Under the pieces are notes generated by a model. The model saw only the letters and a list, made by a program, of their open reading frames with translations. It ran no database searches and had not been told where the DNA came from. From contig MJCC01000003.1 of assembly GCA_001766655.1 (NCBI GenBank), positions 1,130,480-1,194,479 of the forward strand: a stretch of DNA of 64,000 nt, given 5' to 3'. The position numbers and the translations under genes were made by a program. The stretch is from Phytomonas francai. Lineage: Eukaryota; Euglenozoa; Kinetoplastea; Trypanosomatida; Trypanosomatidae. Positions 37,636-47,300 of the stretch are shown piece after piece; within the stretch, counting starts at the first letter, position 1; each line of letters opens with the position of its first letter.

Positions 37636-40600
37636 ATGTCTGACAGTATTGACGACTTTCTTGCCAGCTTGGGCATGTTCGATGCCCCAAGCCTGACCGC
37701 AAGCATTGATCAGTACCTATCCGAGCACTCGCAACCACAGGAGATGGCCCCCATGCGCGGGGACTCCAGCCCCGGGGCTAAATCTCGCACACAGCACCGA
37801 AAGCGACAGCGGCCCGCGCACGACGATGCCCTCCCCAGCACCAGCGTGCCCTCCGTGAACTCCCGGGCCCCCCTTCCGGCCCCTCTTGAGGCCGGGTCCG
37901 CGACCTGGGCCTGCCCGCGCTGCACGCTCGTCAACGACGCCGCTCGGCCGCGCTGTGGGGCCTGCGAAGGGCCCCCGCCGGACCCCCTTTCCCGCGCGGC
38001 GGAGGCCGCCTGCCCCTCCTGCACTTTCCTCAACCAGCGGCCGGGCGGGACGGCGCGGGGCTGGCGGTGCGAGATGTGCGGCCACGCCATGCCCGCGACC
38101 ACCGTCCCAGCTCCGAGTTCAGCAGGGCCGTCGCCGACCGCCGCGGAGGTGCGGGCCCCCCCGGCGGTCGAGCGCGAATTCTCTCTGAGCTCCTCGATAA
38201 CGGAAATCAGCTCTGATACCAGTGAAGAGACCGAGGAGGAGGAGGAGGAGGAGGAGGACGACGACGACGACGGCGGTGGCTCGCGTAGTGGTGGTGAGCA
38301 TGGGAAGCGCGACGCGGCGAGCTACCGAGAGCTGGTGCACTTTCTCCAGACACTCGAGTCCGTGCCGTACGATAAGCTACCCTGCGCCGTCGTCCCCCAC
38401 ACGATGACCTGCGCCGAACTGCGGCCGTTCCAACTCCAGGCCCTCCACTGGCTTCAGCAGCAGGAGAGCAGGGTGCCCACCGCCAGCCCCCTTCACAACC
38501 GCCCCTCCGACAAGTATTCGTATCCCCAAGAGCACCGATCCGGATCCTCGGGGGGGCTTTACTCGCCCAGCTTCGGGCGGGCGGCGCTGGTCGGCCACGA
38601 CTACCCGGCGGGGTCCTTTTTGCCGTCGGATTCGACCGCGGCCGCGGAGGAGGTGACTCGGCAGGCCGCCAAGTCGGTTCGTGGCGGGATCTTCGCGGAC
38701 TACATGGGCCTCGGGAAGACCCGCACGATGATCGCCCTCTGCGAGGCCACGCGGCGCCCGCGCGTGGATCGGGTGACCGGGAGTCAGGTGGAGTCCGTGG
38801 CGACGCTGGTGGTGTGCCCCTCCGCCCTCCTCCACGTCTGGCTGCTGGAGCTCCACCGCTGCGTGCGGCCGGCGCCGAGCGTGATGCTCTACCACGGCTC
38901 CAGCCGACGCCGCCAGCTCTCGCTTTTTGACCTCGCACAGAAGTACGACTACGTCCTCACGAGCTACCAGACGCTGCGGCATGAGTCGTCGTCGCCAGAC
39001 GCGTCGCCGGGGCGGTTGTACATGATCCGCTGGCAGCGCATCGTCCTCGATGAGGCGCACGTGATCCGGAGTCTACGCGCGCAGCAGACGCGCGCGTGCC
39101 TTAGGCTCAGCGGGGTCTGCAGGTGGGTGGTAACCGCCACGCCTGTCTACAACAGCCTAAACGACCTTTTCCCACTCCTTAAGTTCCTTGATGTGCCGTA
39201 CTTTGGGGTCCTGCCATGGTGGAATGAGGAGATTGTCCGGCACTTTAACATGGATATCCATCACCCACGCCCGACCACGGCTCTACGCATCTTGTTCGGC
39301 TCTTTGTTGCTGAGACGGACCCCAGACTCTATCGTAGGGGGCCACCGCATTCTGGAGCTTCCACCCAAATACATTCGTACCGAGCTCGTGGACATTTCCA
39401 ATAAAGAGAGGGAGTTTTACGATGCGATCCATACCAATGCAAATCGCAAGCTGGACATTGCATCCAAGCGCCAGGCCATGGGGTCCACCGGCAATGGAAG
39501 CCAACTGGCCACTTTCAACACGGCCTTCGAGATGATGATTCGATGCCGTCAGGCTCTCCTGCACCCCTACATCGTGGTCGCTGCACTTCGGCACTACAGC
39601 AAACCAGGAGGTGACGCGCCACAGAGTTCAAAAGGTCCCGACGACACTGTCGGAGGTGCGCGTAAGGTTGGCGATGCTGACGATAAAACCATTCAAGCTA
39701 TCAAACATTATATTGATTCTGTGCTTCGCACTCGTGTTGTAGTTAGAGACAGCACCTTTTTCCAGGAGCTTGTTGAGGAACTTAAGAGGCACGAGTTAGA
39801 CCGACGCGAGTGTACGATTTGCCTCGACCGTGTGAACCGTCCAGCAATCCTTCCGTGTGGTCATACATTTTGTTCGGAGTGCATCGAACACGCACTCCAG
39901 TTCAATCGAAACTGCCCTATGTGCAAGCGACCGACCAAAAGTTCACAGATTTCCGTAATTCCGCTTGATTTTATCTCAAACAATAGCACAGGCGCGAATG
40001 AACACGCTATGGATGTGTCTGAACCTCTTCTCGACTCATTGAAGGACGTCGATCTGACTGACTACACACACTGGCCGATGTCATTGAGCACGAAGACGGA
40101 ATGGCTGATCGACGCGCTCGGCCGCATCCCTCAAGGCGAGAAGGCGATCGTCTTCAGCACTTTTGTGACCTATTTGAGATATCTCCAATACTGCCTGAAC
40201 GAGAGAGGCATTGAAAATATCCTCTACACCGGTGAATTGACCTTTAAGGAAAAAGCGAAAGCGTTGAGGTGCTTCAGTGGGGAGAGCGCTACGCACCATG
40301 CCGGGGGCAAAGAGGAGGGCTCGGCTGGAGGCGATTCTCCATCGCGGTCCCACGTTCCCGTTGGCGGGTCGCCGCGGGTCCTCTTGACAACCTTCGCCTC
40401 CAGCAGCGTCGGCCTCAACCTCACCTGCGCGAACCACTGCTTTCTGATGGAGCCGCTCTGGAGCCCGGGGATGGAGGAGCAGGCCCTTCACCGCGTCCAC
40501 CGCATCGGGCAGACGCGCCCGGTCACCATGACGAAGCTCCTCGCGCGCGGGACCGTCGAGGAGAAGATCGAGCGGCTCGCCCAGCAAAAGCGCACCCTCA

Positions 40601-40788
40601 GCGGGTACTGCTTTCAGTCCGGGGTGGGGGGCGGGGGCGTCGCGCAGGGGTGGGATGTGCATCGGCTGCGAACCGAGGACCTCCTCGCCCTCTTCGCCAG
40701 CGACCTCAAAAGCGAGACGGCAGAGACGGGGAGCGGTAGCTCGACCAGCTCCTCCTCTTCCTCCTCTCGAGGGGTGGCTCGCGGGTAG
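37636..40788 (+). CDS. SNF2-family ATPase with RING finger and two RanBP2-type zinc fingers
   Basis: 1050 residues. Two RanBP2-type zinc fingers lie near residues 90-115 and 126-154 (W-x-C-x2-C...C-x2-C pattern). An acidic tract at about 196-215 precedes the ATPase, whose Walker A region DYMGLGKT is at about 355-362 and whose DEAH box is at 472-475. A C3HC4 RING finger (from C726, CTICL...CGHTFC...CPMC) is inserted between the two helicase lobes. The C-terminal lobe (about 815-985) has the ALHRVHRIGQ motif VI. The RING-in-SNF2 layout is that of RAD5/RAD16/HLTF/SHPRH, which couple DNA translocation to ubiquitin ligation in repair or transcription control. The N-terminal RanBP2 fingers are not part of those proteins and could read ubiquitin or nucleic acid. 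No HIRAN domain is evident. Confidence 0.93.
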   Translation: MSDSIDDFLASLGMFDAPSLTASIDQYLSEHSQPQEMAPMRGDSSPGAKSRTQHRKRQRPAHDDALPSTSVPSVNSRAPLPAPLEAGSATWACPRCTLVNDAARPRCGACEGPPPDPLSRAAEAACPSCTFLNQRPGGTARGWRCEMCGHAMPATTVPAPSSAGPSPTAAEVRAPPAVEREFSLSSSITEISSDTSEETEEEEEEEEDDDDDGGGSRSGGEHGKRDAASYRELVHFLQTLESVPYDKLPCAVVPHTMTCAELRPFQLQALHWLQQQESRVPTASPLHNRPSDKYSYPQEHRSGSSGGLYSPSFGRAALVGHDYPAGSFLPSDSTAAAEEVTRQAAKSVRGGIFADYMGLGKTRTMIALCEATRRPRVDRVTGSQVESVATLVVCPSALLHVWLLELHRCVRPAPSVMLYHGSSRRRQLSLFDLAQKYDYVLTSYQTLRHESSSPDASPGRLYMIRWQRIVLDEAHVIRSLRAQQTRACLRLSGVCRWVVTATPVYNSLNDLFPLLKFLDVPYFGVLPWWNEEIVRHFNMDIHHPRPTTALRILFGSLLLRRTPDSIVGGHRILELPPKYIRTELVDISNKEREFYDAIHTNANRKLDIASKRQAMGSTGNGSQLATFNTAFEMMIRCRQALLHPYIVVAALRHYSKPGGDAPQSSKGPDDTVGGARKVGDADDKTIQAIKHYIDSVLRTRVVVRDSTFFQELVEELKRHELDRRECTICLDRVNRPAILPCGHTFCSECIEHALQFNRNCPMCKRPTKSSQISVIPLDFISNNSTGANEHAMDVSEPLLDSLKDVDLTDYTHWPMSLSTKTEWLIDALGRIPQGEKAIVFSTFVTYLRYLQYCLNERGIENILYTGELTFKEKAKALRCFSGESATHHAGGKEEGSAGGDSPSRSHVPVGGSPRVLLTTFASSSVGLNLTCANHCFLMEPLWSPGMEEQALHRVHRIGQTRPVTMTKLLARGTVEEKIERLAQQKRTLSGYCFQSGVGGGGVAQGWDVHRLRTEDLLALFASDLKSETAETGSGSSTSSSSSSSRGVARG

Positions 40789-41190
40789 TTTGCTGTGAAG
40801 CGAAGACCTCGTTTACGAAACGAATAGACAAAATCGTCTCGTCTTTGAAACTGGTCAACGGAATGCGTACGACCCGTGTACTCTTTACCTTAGAGTGGTG
40901 CTTCAAGTATCGTATTTCATTGGACTGTTTTAACCATTTGTCAGGGGTTTGCTTTTTATATGTGTGGAAAGTATTTTCATACACTGCATTAGGGATCATT
41001 TTGAATTACCTTTCAACACCAAAATCGGGGACTTTGTTTTCCTTTAATTTACTCTCTTGCATCTATTTTATAGAGTTAGCGCTTATACTTTTTCACCATA
41101 CATCAAAGATTGCCTTAAAGTTCATAGAACGTATAAATCTTAGATTTATTTAAATAGAAATTAGGGAATTTTTTCTACAGAGAATTAAAG
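40789..41190 (+). promoter_or_regulatory. Intergenic region, SNF2/RING to RPA1
   Basis: 402 bp. Two acceptor candidates: AG at 41072-41073 after a T/C tract, and AG at 41179-41180 after T6CTAC, ten bases before the RPA1 ATG. A hydrophobic ORF across the spacer has only non-ATG or weak starts and is rejected. Confidence 0.45.
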
Positions 41191-42594
41191 ATGCAGCACC
41201 CTGTCAAATACCAAATTCAGCCCATTGACTCTCTCACACCTTTTCTTGGCGGAAAGTGGTGGATTCGCGCTCGTGTGGCCGATAAGTCAGACATCCGTAC
41301 CTGGAACAAACCCACCTCGCAGGGCAAACTTTTTTCATTTACCCTTCTCGATGAATCCTCATCCATTCGCGCAACAGTCTTCAACGACGCCGTCGACACA
41401 TTTGAGCCGCTCATTGAGAACGGTCAGGTCTATTACTTTAGAGGTGGACAGGTCAAAAACGCTAACCGACGGTTTAGTAATGTAAACAACGACTACGAGC
41501 TTACTTTTGACAGCAGCTCAGAGATTATGCTGGCGCGTGATCCCTCTTCTATGGCGCTACCCTTGCAGCGGTATAATTTCGTACCGATAGAGCTACTGAA
41601 GCAGCGCGAGGTCGGCTCTCTCGTAGATATTCTTGCCGTGGTGTTGGCTAATGGAGAACTTATCTCCATCACGCAGAGGTCGACTGGGCGTGCGCTCATC
41701 AAGCGCAATGTGAAGCTTGGCGACATGACAGCCGCGGTGGAGGTCACCTTGTGGGGCGATGAGGCCAAGACGTGGGCGTACGACCTTGGCACTGTTGTTG
41801 CGCTTCGCCACGTTAAGGTGGGAAGTTTCGACGGTATCACGCTGTCGACCACCTTCCAGACCAAAATAGACACTAACCCCGTGGATGTTGTGGATGTGAA
41901 GAAGCTCGCGATGTGGTACATATCTACCGGCGGCACGAACGTGCCCATGCTCTCCTCGCTCGGGCGCGGCCCGGGGGGTGGTGGAGGCAGCGACGAGAGC
42001 AACCGCGGCCGAAAGTTCTTCTCCGATATCCAGCTCGAGGGCCTCGGTCGGGGTGCGAAGCCGGACTACGTCGACGTTCGCTGCGTTCCCATCTACATGA
42101 AGCAGGACTCCCACTGGTACGACGCGTGCCCGACGTGCAATAAGAAGGTCACCCCGGAGGGCACCCAGGGCGACCGCTTTCGCTGTGAGAAGTGCGATGC
42201 GCTGGTGGTCCCCACCCAGCGCTACATCATCTCCATCCACGCCAGCGACAACGTCTCGCAGTCGTGGCTGACCCTGTTTAACGAGGCCGGGACGGAGTTC
42301 TTCGGCATGAACGCATCCGAGCTTAAGGCGCACGCGGAAAAGGATCCGATGTTCATCGCTAAGCTCACCCAGAACCGGATCAATCGCCCTGTCCTGATGC
42401 GATTGCGTGTGAAGGAGGAGAGTATCCCGAATGCCATGTCTGGGGAGGACTCGGACCGGCTCCGATTAAGTGTCGTGCGGATTACCGAGTTTATGCCTAT
42501 TGCAGGGGTCACCGAGGACGTTCGACGACGTCTAGCGCAGAACCTGAGGTTCGAATGCGACGACTTGATCAAATGCATTGGTGCATATGCATAG
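41191..42594 (+). CDS. RPA1: Replication protein A large subunit (trypanosomatid short form)
   Basis: 467 residues containing three OB folds: DBD-A (about 15-120), DBD-B (about 130-250) and DBD-C (about 290-460). DBD-C carries the zinc-binding C313-x2-C316 and C332-x2-C335. The protein starts directly at the Ile/Pro-x-Asp-Ser-Leu-Thr-Pro-like entry to DBD-A, so the N-terminal 70N protein-interaction domain found in yeast and animals is absent, as is known for trypanosomatids. RPA1 is the main single-strand DNA-binding subunit in replication and repair and also binds telomeric G-strand DNA in Leishmania. The ATG follows an AG by ten bases, which supports the start. Confidence 0.95.
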   Translation: MQHPVKYQIQPIDSLTPFLGGKWWIRARVADKSDIRTWNKPTSQGKLFSFTLLDESSSIRATVFNDAVDTFEPLIENGQVYYFRGGQVKNANRRFSNVNNDYELTFDSSSEIMLARDPSSMALPLQRYNFVPIELLKQREVGSLVDILAVVLANGELISITQRSTGRALIKRNVKLGDMTAAVEVTLWGDEAKTWAYDLGTVVALRHVKVGSFDGITLSTTFQTKIDTNPVDVVDVKKLAMWYISTGGTNVPMLSSLGRGPGGGGGSDESNRGRKFFSDIQLEGLGRGAKPDYVDVRCVPIYMKQDSHWYDACPTCNKKVTPEGTQGDRFRCEKCDALVVPTQRYIISIHASDNVSQSWLTLFNEAGTEFFGMNASELKAHAEKDPMFIAKLTQNRINRPVLMRLRVKEESIPNAMSGEDSDRLRLSVVRITEFMPIAGVTEDVRRRLAQNLRFECDDLIKCIGAYA

Positions 42595-43208
42595 GGGTAA
42601 AGCGGAGGTGGAGGTGAATTCGTTGAGCAAACATATATTATGGCGTTGGAAACATATTCTTCCTTTTTGACCACGCACTTCTTCCTTTTTTTTTTTTATA
42701 TATATATAGGGTGACAAATAAACAGATTAATTGTGAAGTGGGGCAAGGGAGGTGAGAACAGAGTGCGACGGAGGAAACCATTTAGGCGCAACAAATCAAG
42801 ATTAAATCGTACGCATGTATTCACTAAATGATTTTCAACATTTTCCTTCTTGAAGTTCAACATATATTTTGATCCTCTCTGTCGTGCTTTGATTCCCATT
42901 TCAGATCTTTTCCAGAATGTGGGTATTTCCTTGTTTCTTAGCGAACTAAAAGCAAGATAAAATACAGGATTTTTTGTAAATATGTCATTCTTTATATATA
43001 TACCTATATATAATGATCCTATTCTCATTCGATAAGAGTATTTTCTAAATGGTTATGATTTCTACTGTATTCCTTTTTATTTTTTTTCCTCGCACTCAAA
43101 AGTATCAAGCACATTTCATTGATTATACAATAGCATTCTTTTCTTCTAAATACTTAGATTTTAACCGTTGTGATTGGTATCGTGCTGGACTAATATTTTC
43201 GTTCAAAT
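42595..43208 (+). promoter_or_regulatory. Intergenic region, RPA1 to small mitochondrial gene
   Basis: 614 bp, AT-rich with T11 and (TA)n runs at 42687-42708 and a pyrimidine tract near 43067-43090. No gene is recognised. Confidence 0.4.
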
Positions 43209-43670
43209 ATGCTTAAACGGGTTTCATACACACTGGCTTTGTTAGGAAGCAGCTACAGATGTGGGGGTAGTATGCTGCAGTCAGTTTCCCTGACTCGATG
43301 TAACCACTATTACTCCTTGAGTCAAGTATCTTACAACAGTACACAGACTCCTTCAAAAAATAGTGCTGTTGCTGCGCCATCTCCCCCATCTCTATTCCCT
43401 CCAGAGGAGTCGGCCAATGGCGAAAAAGACACTAGCGAGAGCGCCTTGGATGTAGCGATGCGCGTTAACAACATGAAAAAGCACCACCAAAACGGTGCGG
43501 TTGGTGTCGACAAAAAGCAAATTGAGATGGAGGCCTGGGCTGCACTTAACGCCCTGACAGAACACCAAGTTAATAATGCAGAGGGCAAAGCAGTCGCGCT
43601 GCTGCTTAACACCTGGGCATACTTTTCAAAGTACTGGGAAAATGGAAAGGATGGCCCGGCAAAGGGTTGA
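43209..43670 (+). CDS. Unidentified 153-aa predicted mitochondrial protein
   Basis: The N-terminus has Lys/Arg and hydrophobic residues with no acidic residue for about 60 positions, a mitochondrial presequence pattern. A Pro-rich linker follows, then an alpha-helical segment with a conserved-looking C-terminus ending in an LNTWAYFSKYWENGKDGP-type stretch. The small size, presequence and Trp/Tyr-rich end suggest a membrane-complex or mitoribosomal subunit of kinetoplastid type, but I cannot identify it. Start is the first ATG. Confidence 0.75.
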   Translation: MLKRVSYTLALLGSSYRCGGSMLQSVSLTRCNHYYSLSQVSYNSTQTPSKNSAVAAPSPPSLFPPEESANGEKDTSESALDVAMRVNNMKKHHQNGAVGVDKKQIEMEAWAALNALTEHQVNNAEGKAVALLLNTWAYFSKYWENGKDGPAKG

Positions 43671-44303
43671 GAAGGACTACCAAAGGATCCTACAAGGATA
43701 ATATAAGGTCATACACGGATAGAACAGAAGCACAATAAGGGTGGTATTCAACGCAGCAAAAACATTTGTCGTGTTTTTATCCACTTCTCTCTATGGTTTC
43801 TTCAGTTTTTTGTTTAAAATATATTTATCTCGATGCTTAGGGTCATGGTGTTGCAGATAAGATTAGAGGCTTCACGAGGAACTTGCTCCATCCCTTTTAA
43901 TCATCTTTCGGCACTTATCGCTTTTAAAGAAACTTTGTAATTAATATAAAGGGAATACTGAATCTATAGTTGCCAATTATCTTTTTCACTGACTAATTTT
44001 CCCAACTCCTCTACGTCTATGTATTTATATACACAAATCTTAAGCTGTGTGTGGGCTCTTTAGTAAGAAAATAGCTTAACGAACCTAGGGTAGGCAAACA
44101 CCTTACTCAAAAGGCTACAGTATTGGGTATTAGTATTGCTACCATAGGGTAGGAGTAAACACACAAACACGCATACACACACCACCATACGTGATATCCT
44201 AACCTGAATCAGTACGGTAAAACACTCCATAAGTCTGGGGTTTTTCAGTGACTATTAGCATTTCCAAGTTAGCATATACAGTTAAATTAATTTAGCCGTA
44301 TAA
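43671..44303 (+). promoter_or_regulatory. Intergenic region upstream of the giant ORF
   Basis: 633 bp, AT-rich, with a degenerate CA-rich run at 44158-44185. No gene is seen. Confidence 0.4.
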
Positions 44304-47300
44304 ATGAGCTGTAGAATATTAAATAGTTTAATAACACTTTCAACCCCTGGATCACTCCGGCGTTCCAGCCCTCATCCATATCAGATTGCCGCTTCTACCG
44401 CAACCCTTACTTGCTCATCTATTGGTGACTCGATAGCACAAATGGGGACGCCAATCACGGTGGTCTCCAGACGCTTTAGATCCACAACATGGGAGCCTTA
44501 CTCCCCGTGCGTGCTCCATAATCATTTCAAGCGCTTTATAGGTTGCACTTCCAGTACACTCGAAAGCAGGTGCCTCTATTCGAGCAAGGCTTCCCCAACA
44601 AAGGGGGAGAAGCGCGCCTCTGCCTCACCCTCTTCTCGGTTTACTCGATCCTCTACTTCTGCTAATTCGACTATATTATCTACTGCAAATTCTGATAAAG
44701 AGGGTAGGGTTACTCAAGAGGGCAGCAGTTCTACTTTTTCTGTACCGCAGAATGGAGCGTCCAATAAAATGTCCTTGATATCATCGCACAAACCACGGGG
44801 ACGATACAGTTCTCAACACAGAGCTGTTGGTAAGACAAAACTCTCAGTGCAGACACCGAGAAAGTCCTCCGAAGATTCGCCTGTTGGTCGAGATCGATTT
44901 GCTCGAAACGAGAGGAGGCATGCAAATAGACCCGTCATATCCGTAGATAAGCTTAATGAACATGACGTGTGCCTAGAGCTTCGGAAGCTTCTTAGTGAGC
45001 ATAATACTCTTAGGAAAAGCTACGCTTTTCAGCATAGCGAGACCGCATACGACTCGTTTTGTTCGCAATGTCTCAAGGCGCTCAGTGAATCGCATCTCTT
45101 GCAAAGATTGTGTGCTGGGCCTGCTATAAACGAGTCGAAGAAGAATGAGGATGCTGCCAAAAGCGCGGACATAAAAGCCACAAAGGCATCTCTTTCCGGG
45201 TCTGGAGGGGCTGAGGTTGTTCTTGAAGTAGTTACAGAAAACCCTGATTCCTCTAAATTCTCTGTTCAACTTCCTGTCCAAATCATGCAATGGCTGTGTA
45301 GTCCAATTATACTGCCTGATATCAATTGCAACGAACTTCTTCATGCAGCCTCCACATCAGCTATGCCATCGGAGGAGATTGGGAATACCCATGGAATGGC
45401 CTCACCTTACTTAATACTGCAAGAAAGATGGAAACAACACTGGCTTAATATGAATCCAATAAATTTTAAGCACGTTTTCGAGACGTCGTTCGCTTTGGAA
45501 TCTTCTCGTCAATCGCCTCTTATTTGCACTGATATCTTGGCTGGGACGACAGAGACCTCACACACGAGTTTTTCAGTAGTAGAGGCATCGGAGAGGACTC
45601 TTGTTGAGTCAGAAAAGATTAGTAGCATCTTTGATCTCCTTCGAACTATCGTCTTTTTTAAATGGAGAAAGGATGAAGCGGTCTTGGCATCGCTCGGGCC
45701 CAAAGATGATGATGCGGTGTATGGCAATCCTAGTAGCCATGGCGAGACGGATAAAGGGAGTTCTGAAGGGAGCGACTTGCCAGTTGACTTCTTAGCGTCG
45801 TATATCAAGGTGGTGCGCACCACTTTGCTGAAGCTGCGTGCTCTCGATAAGGAAATGACAGTACAAACATTGGAAGCAGCTCAAGGAGCTGATACTCATT
45901 CCACTGACAGAGTTGAGGAGCGTTCGCGTCTTATACAGCAGCTGCAGAAACACGTGCAGGATGTGCTGGAAAAAATTCCAAAAGTAGATATCCTACTAGA
46001 GCCTGTTTTTATCTTATCCAGTAGCCCTTATTCTTCAACTCTGCATGCTCCATCTGAGGGAGAAGTGGAGAATAGCAGGCGCGATTGCGTAGCACGAAGC
46101 AATACTATCCCTACTTACCGCTTTCATGTGATCGATCTGTTCTTTTCCCTTTTATTTCGCTACATGCTTCTGCAGTGGCCACTTTTAGCGGAAGCACACC
46201 AACGCGGTGCGCTGTTTCGCTTCGGATCGCTCCCATGGTTTGCGCAGGACATCACCCAATCTATGGCGATGTGGTATACGTTGTGGGAGACTCTGTCATG
46301 GATGAACGCTTCCGCGAACTCGCAAACATTGCTTTCCTCTACCAAAAATACACCGCCGCAACTATCGCGCAGGGGCCGACAGCATTTCCCTTCTAGTGAC
46401 GATATTGCCGTATCTTTTGCCCCTTACTGCAAAACGGGTTATCTTTTCTATGTGCAGTATCTGCGCATGATGTGCTCTCCTCATGTGCTGGATTGGCACT
46501 CTGCAACTCTACGACACACATTAGGGCTACCCCCAAGCTTTAAGGCAGTGCTGAAGATGGAAGATCAATCGGGTTTGTCGAAGGAAGTCCCAAAGGGGAA
46601 GGGCGAGTTACATGTAAATCGTGCGTCACTACTTAGAGAAGTTGCGTTGATTTTTTATAGCTCTGAGACCAAACAGCGGTTAGCGTACGAGCTTCTCTAT
46701 TTACTATTTAACTGTCTTAATTTCGTCTTGGCAAACCCATGTGTTGACATGGGCCATGAAAATGGCGAGATAGATGCGAGCATTGCGTCCAGCTGCCGCG
46801 GTATTGCCGCGCCTATGCTTTTCGATTCTGTCAGTACGCTGTTTATATATGTCGCAGACATGGACCAGTTTATATCGGAACACTTTTATGAAAAAGTCCT
46901 GCATCAGCATGAGTGGGTTGTTTTTTCTCCTCCCCCCAAGCACTCCCCGGGGGAGGCAACGGAAAGTGCAACCGCATCCGCGGTGGTTCAGAACTTACAG
47001 CAGAGCCTTTTAGTCCAGTCTACGCATCCGTACATGCTGACGAGACTGATGCTCCAGGCCCTGCTTCCGTCCGTGAAGCCCTGGGCGGCCTTCCCCGCCA
47101 AGGGTATGAGTGTCGTGTGGAAGTCGGTGCTCGGTGCCGTGGCGACCCCCTGCTACCACGGCTTTGCTTCTGGTAAAGAAGTGATGGGGGATCCGATGGG
47201 CGGCAGGGATGCGGCCTCCCTCGAGAACCGACGGGCCGCGTGGCATCTCGCCTATCCGTTATTGAACAGCCTCAGCGACGAATGGCTCCAGCAAACCTTG

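Noticed and set aside
40863..41153. Hydrophobic ORF between SNF2/RING and RPA1
   Set aside because: AT-rich spacer sequence; the longer version starts at TTG, and it overlaps an acceptor-like tract for RPA1.
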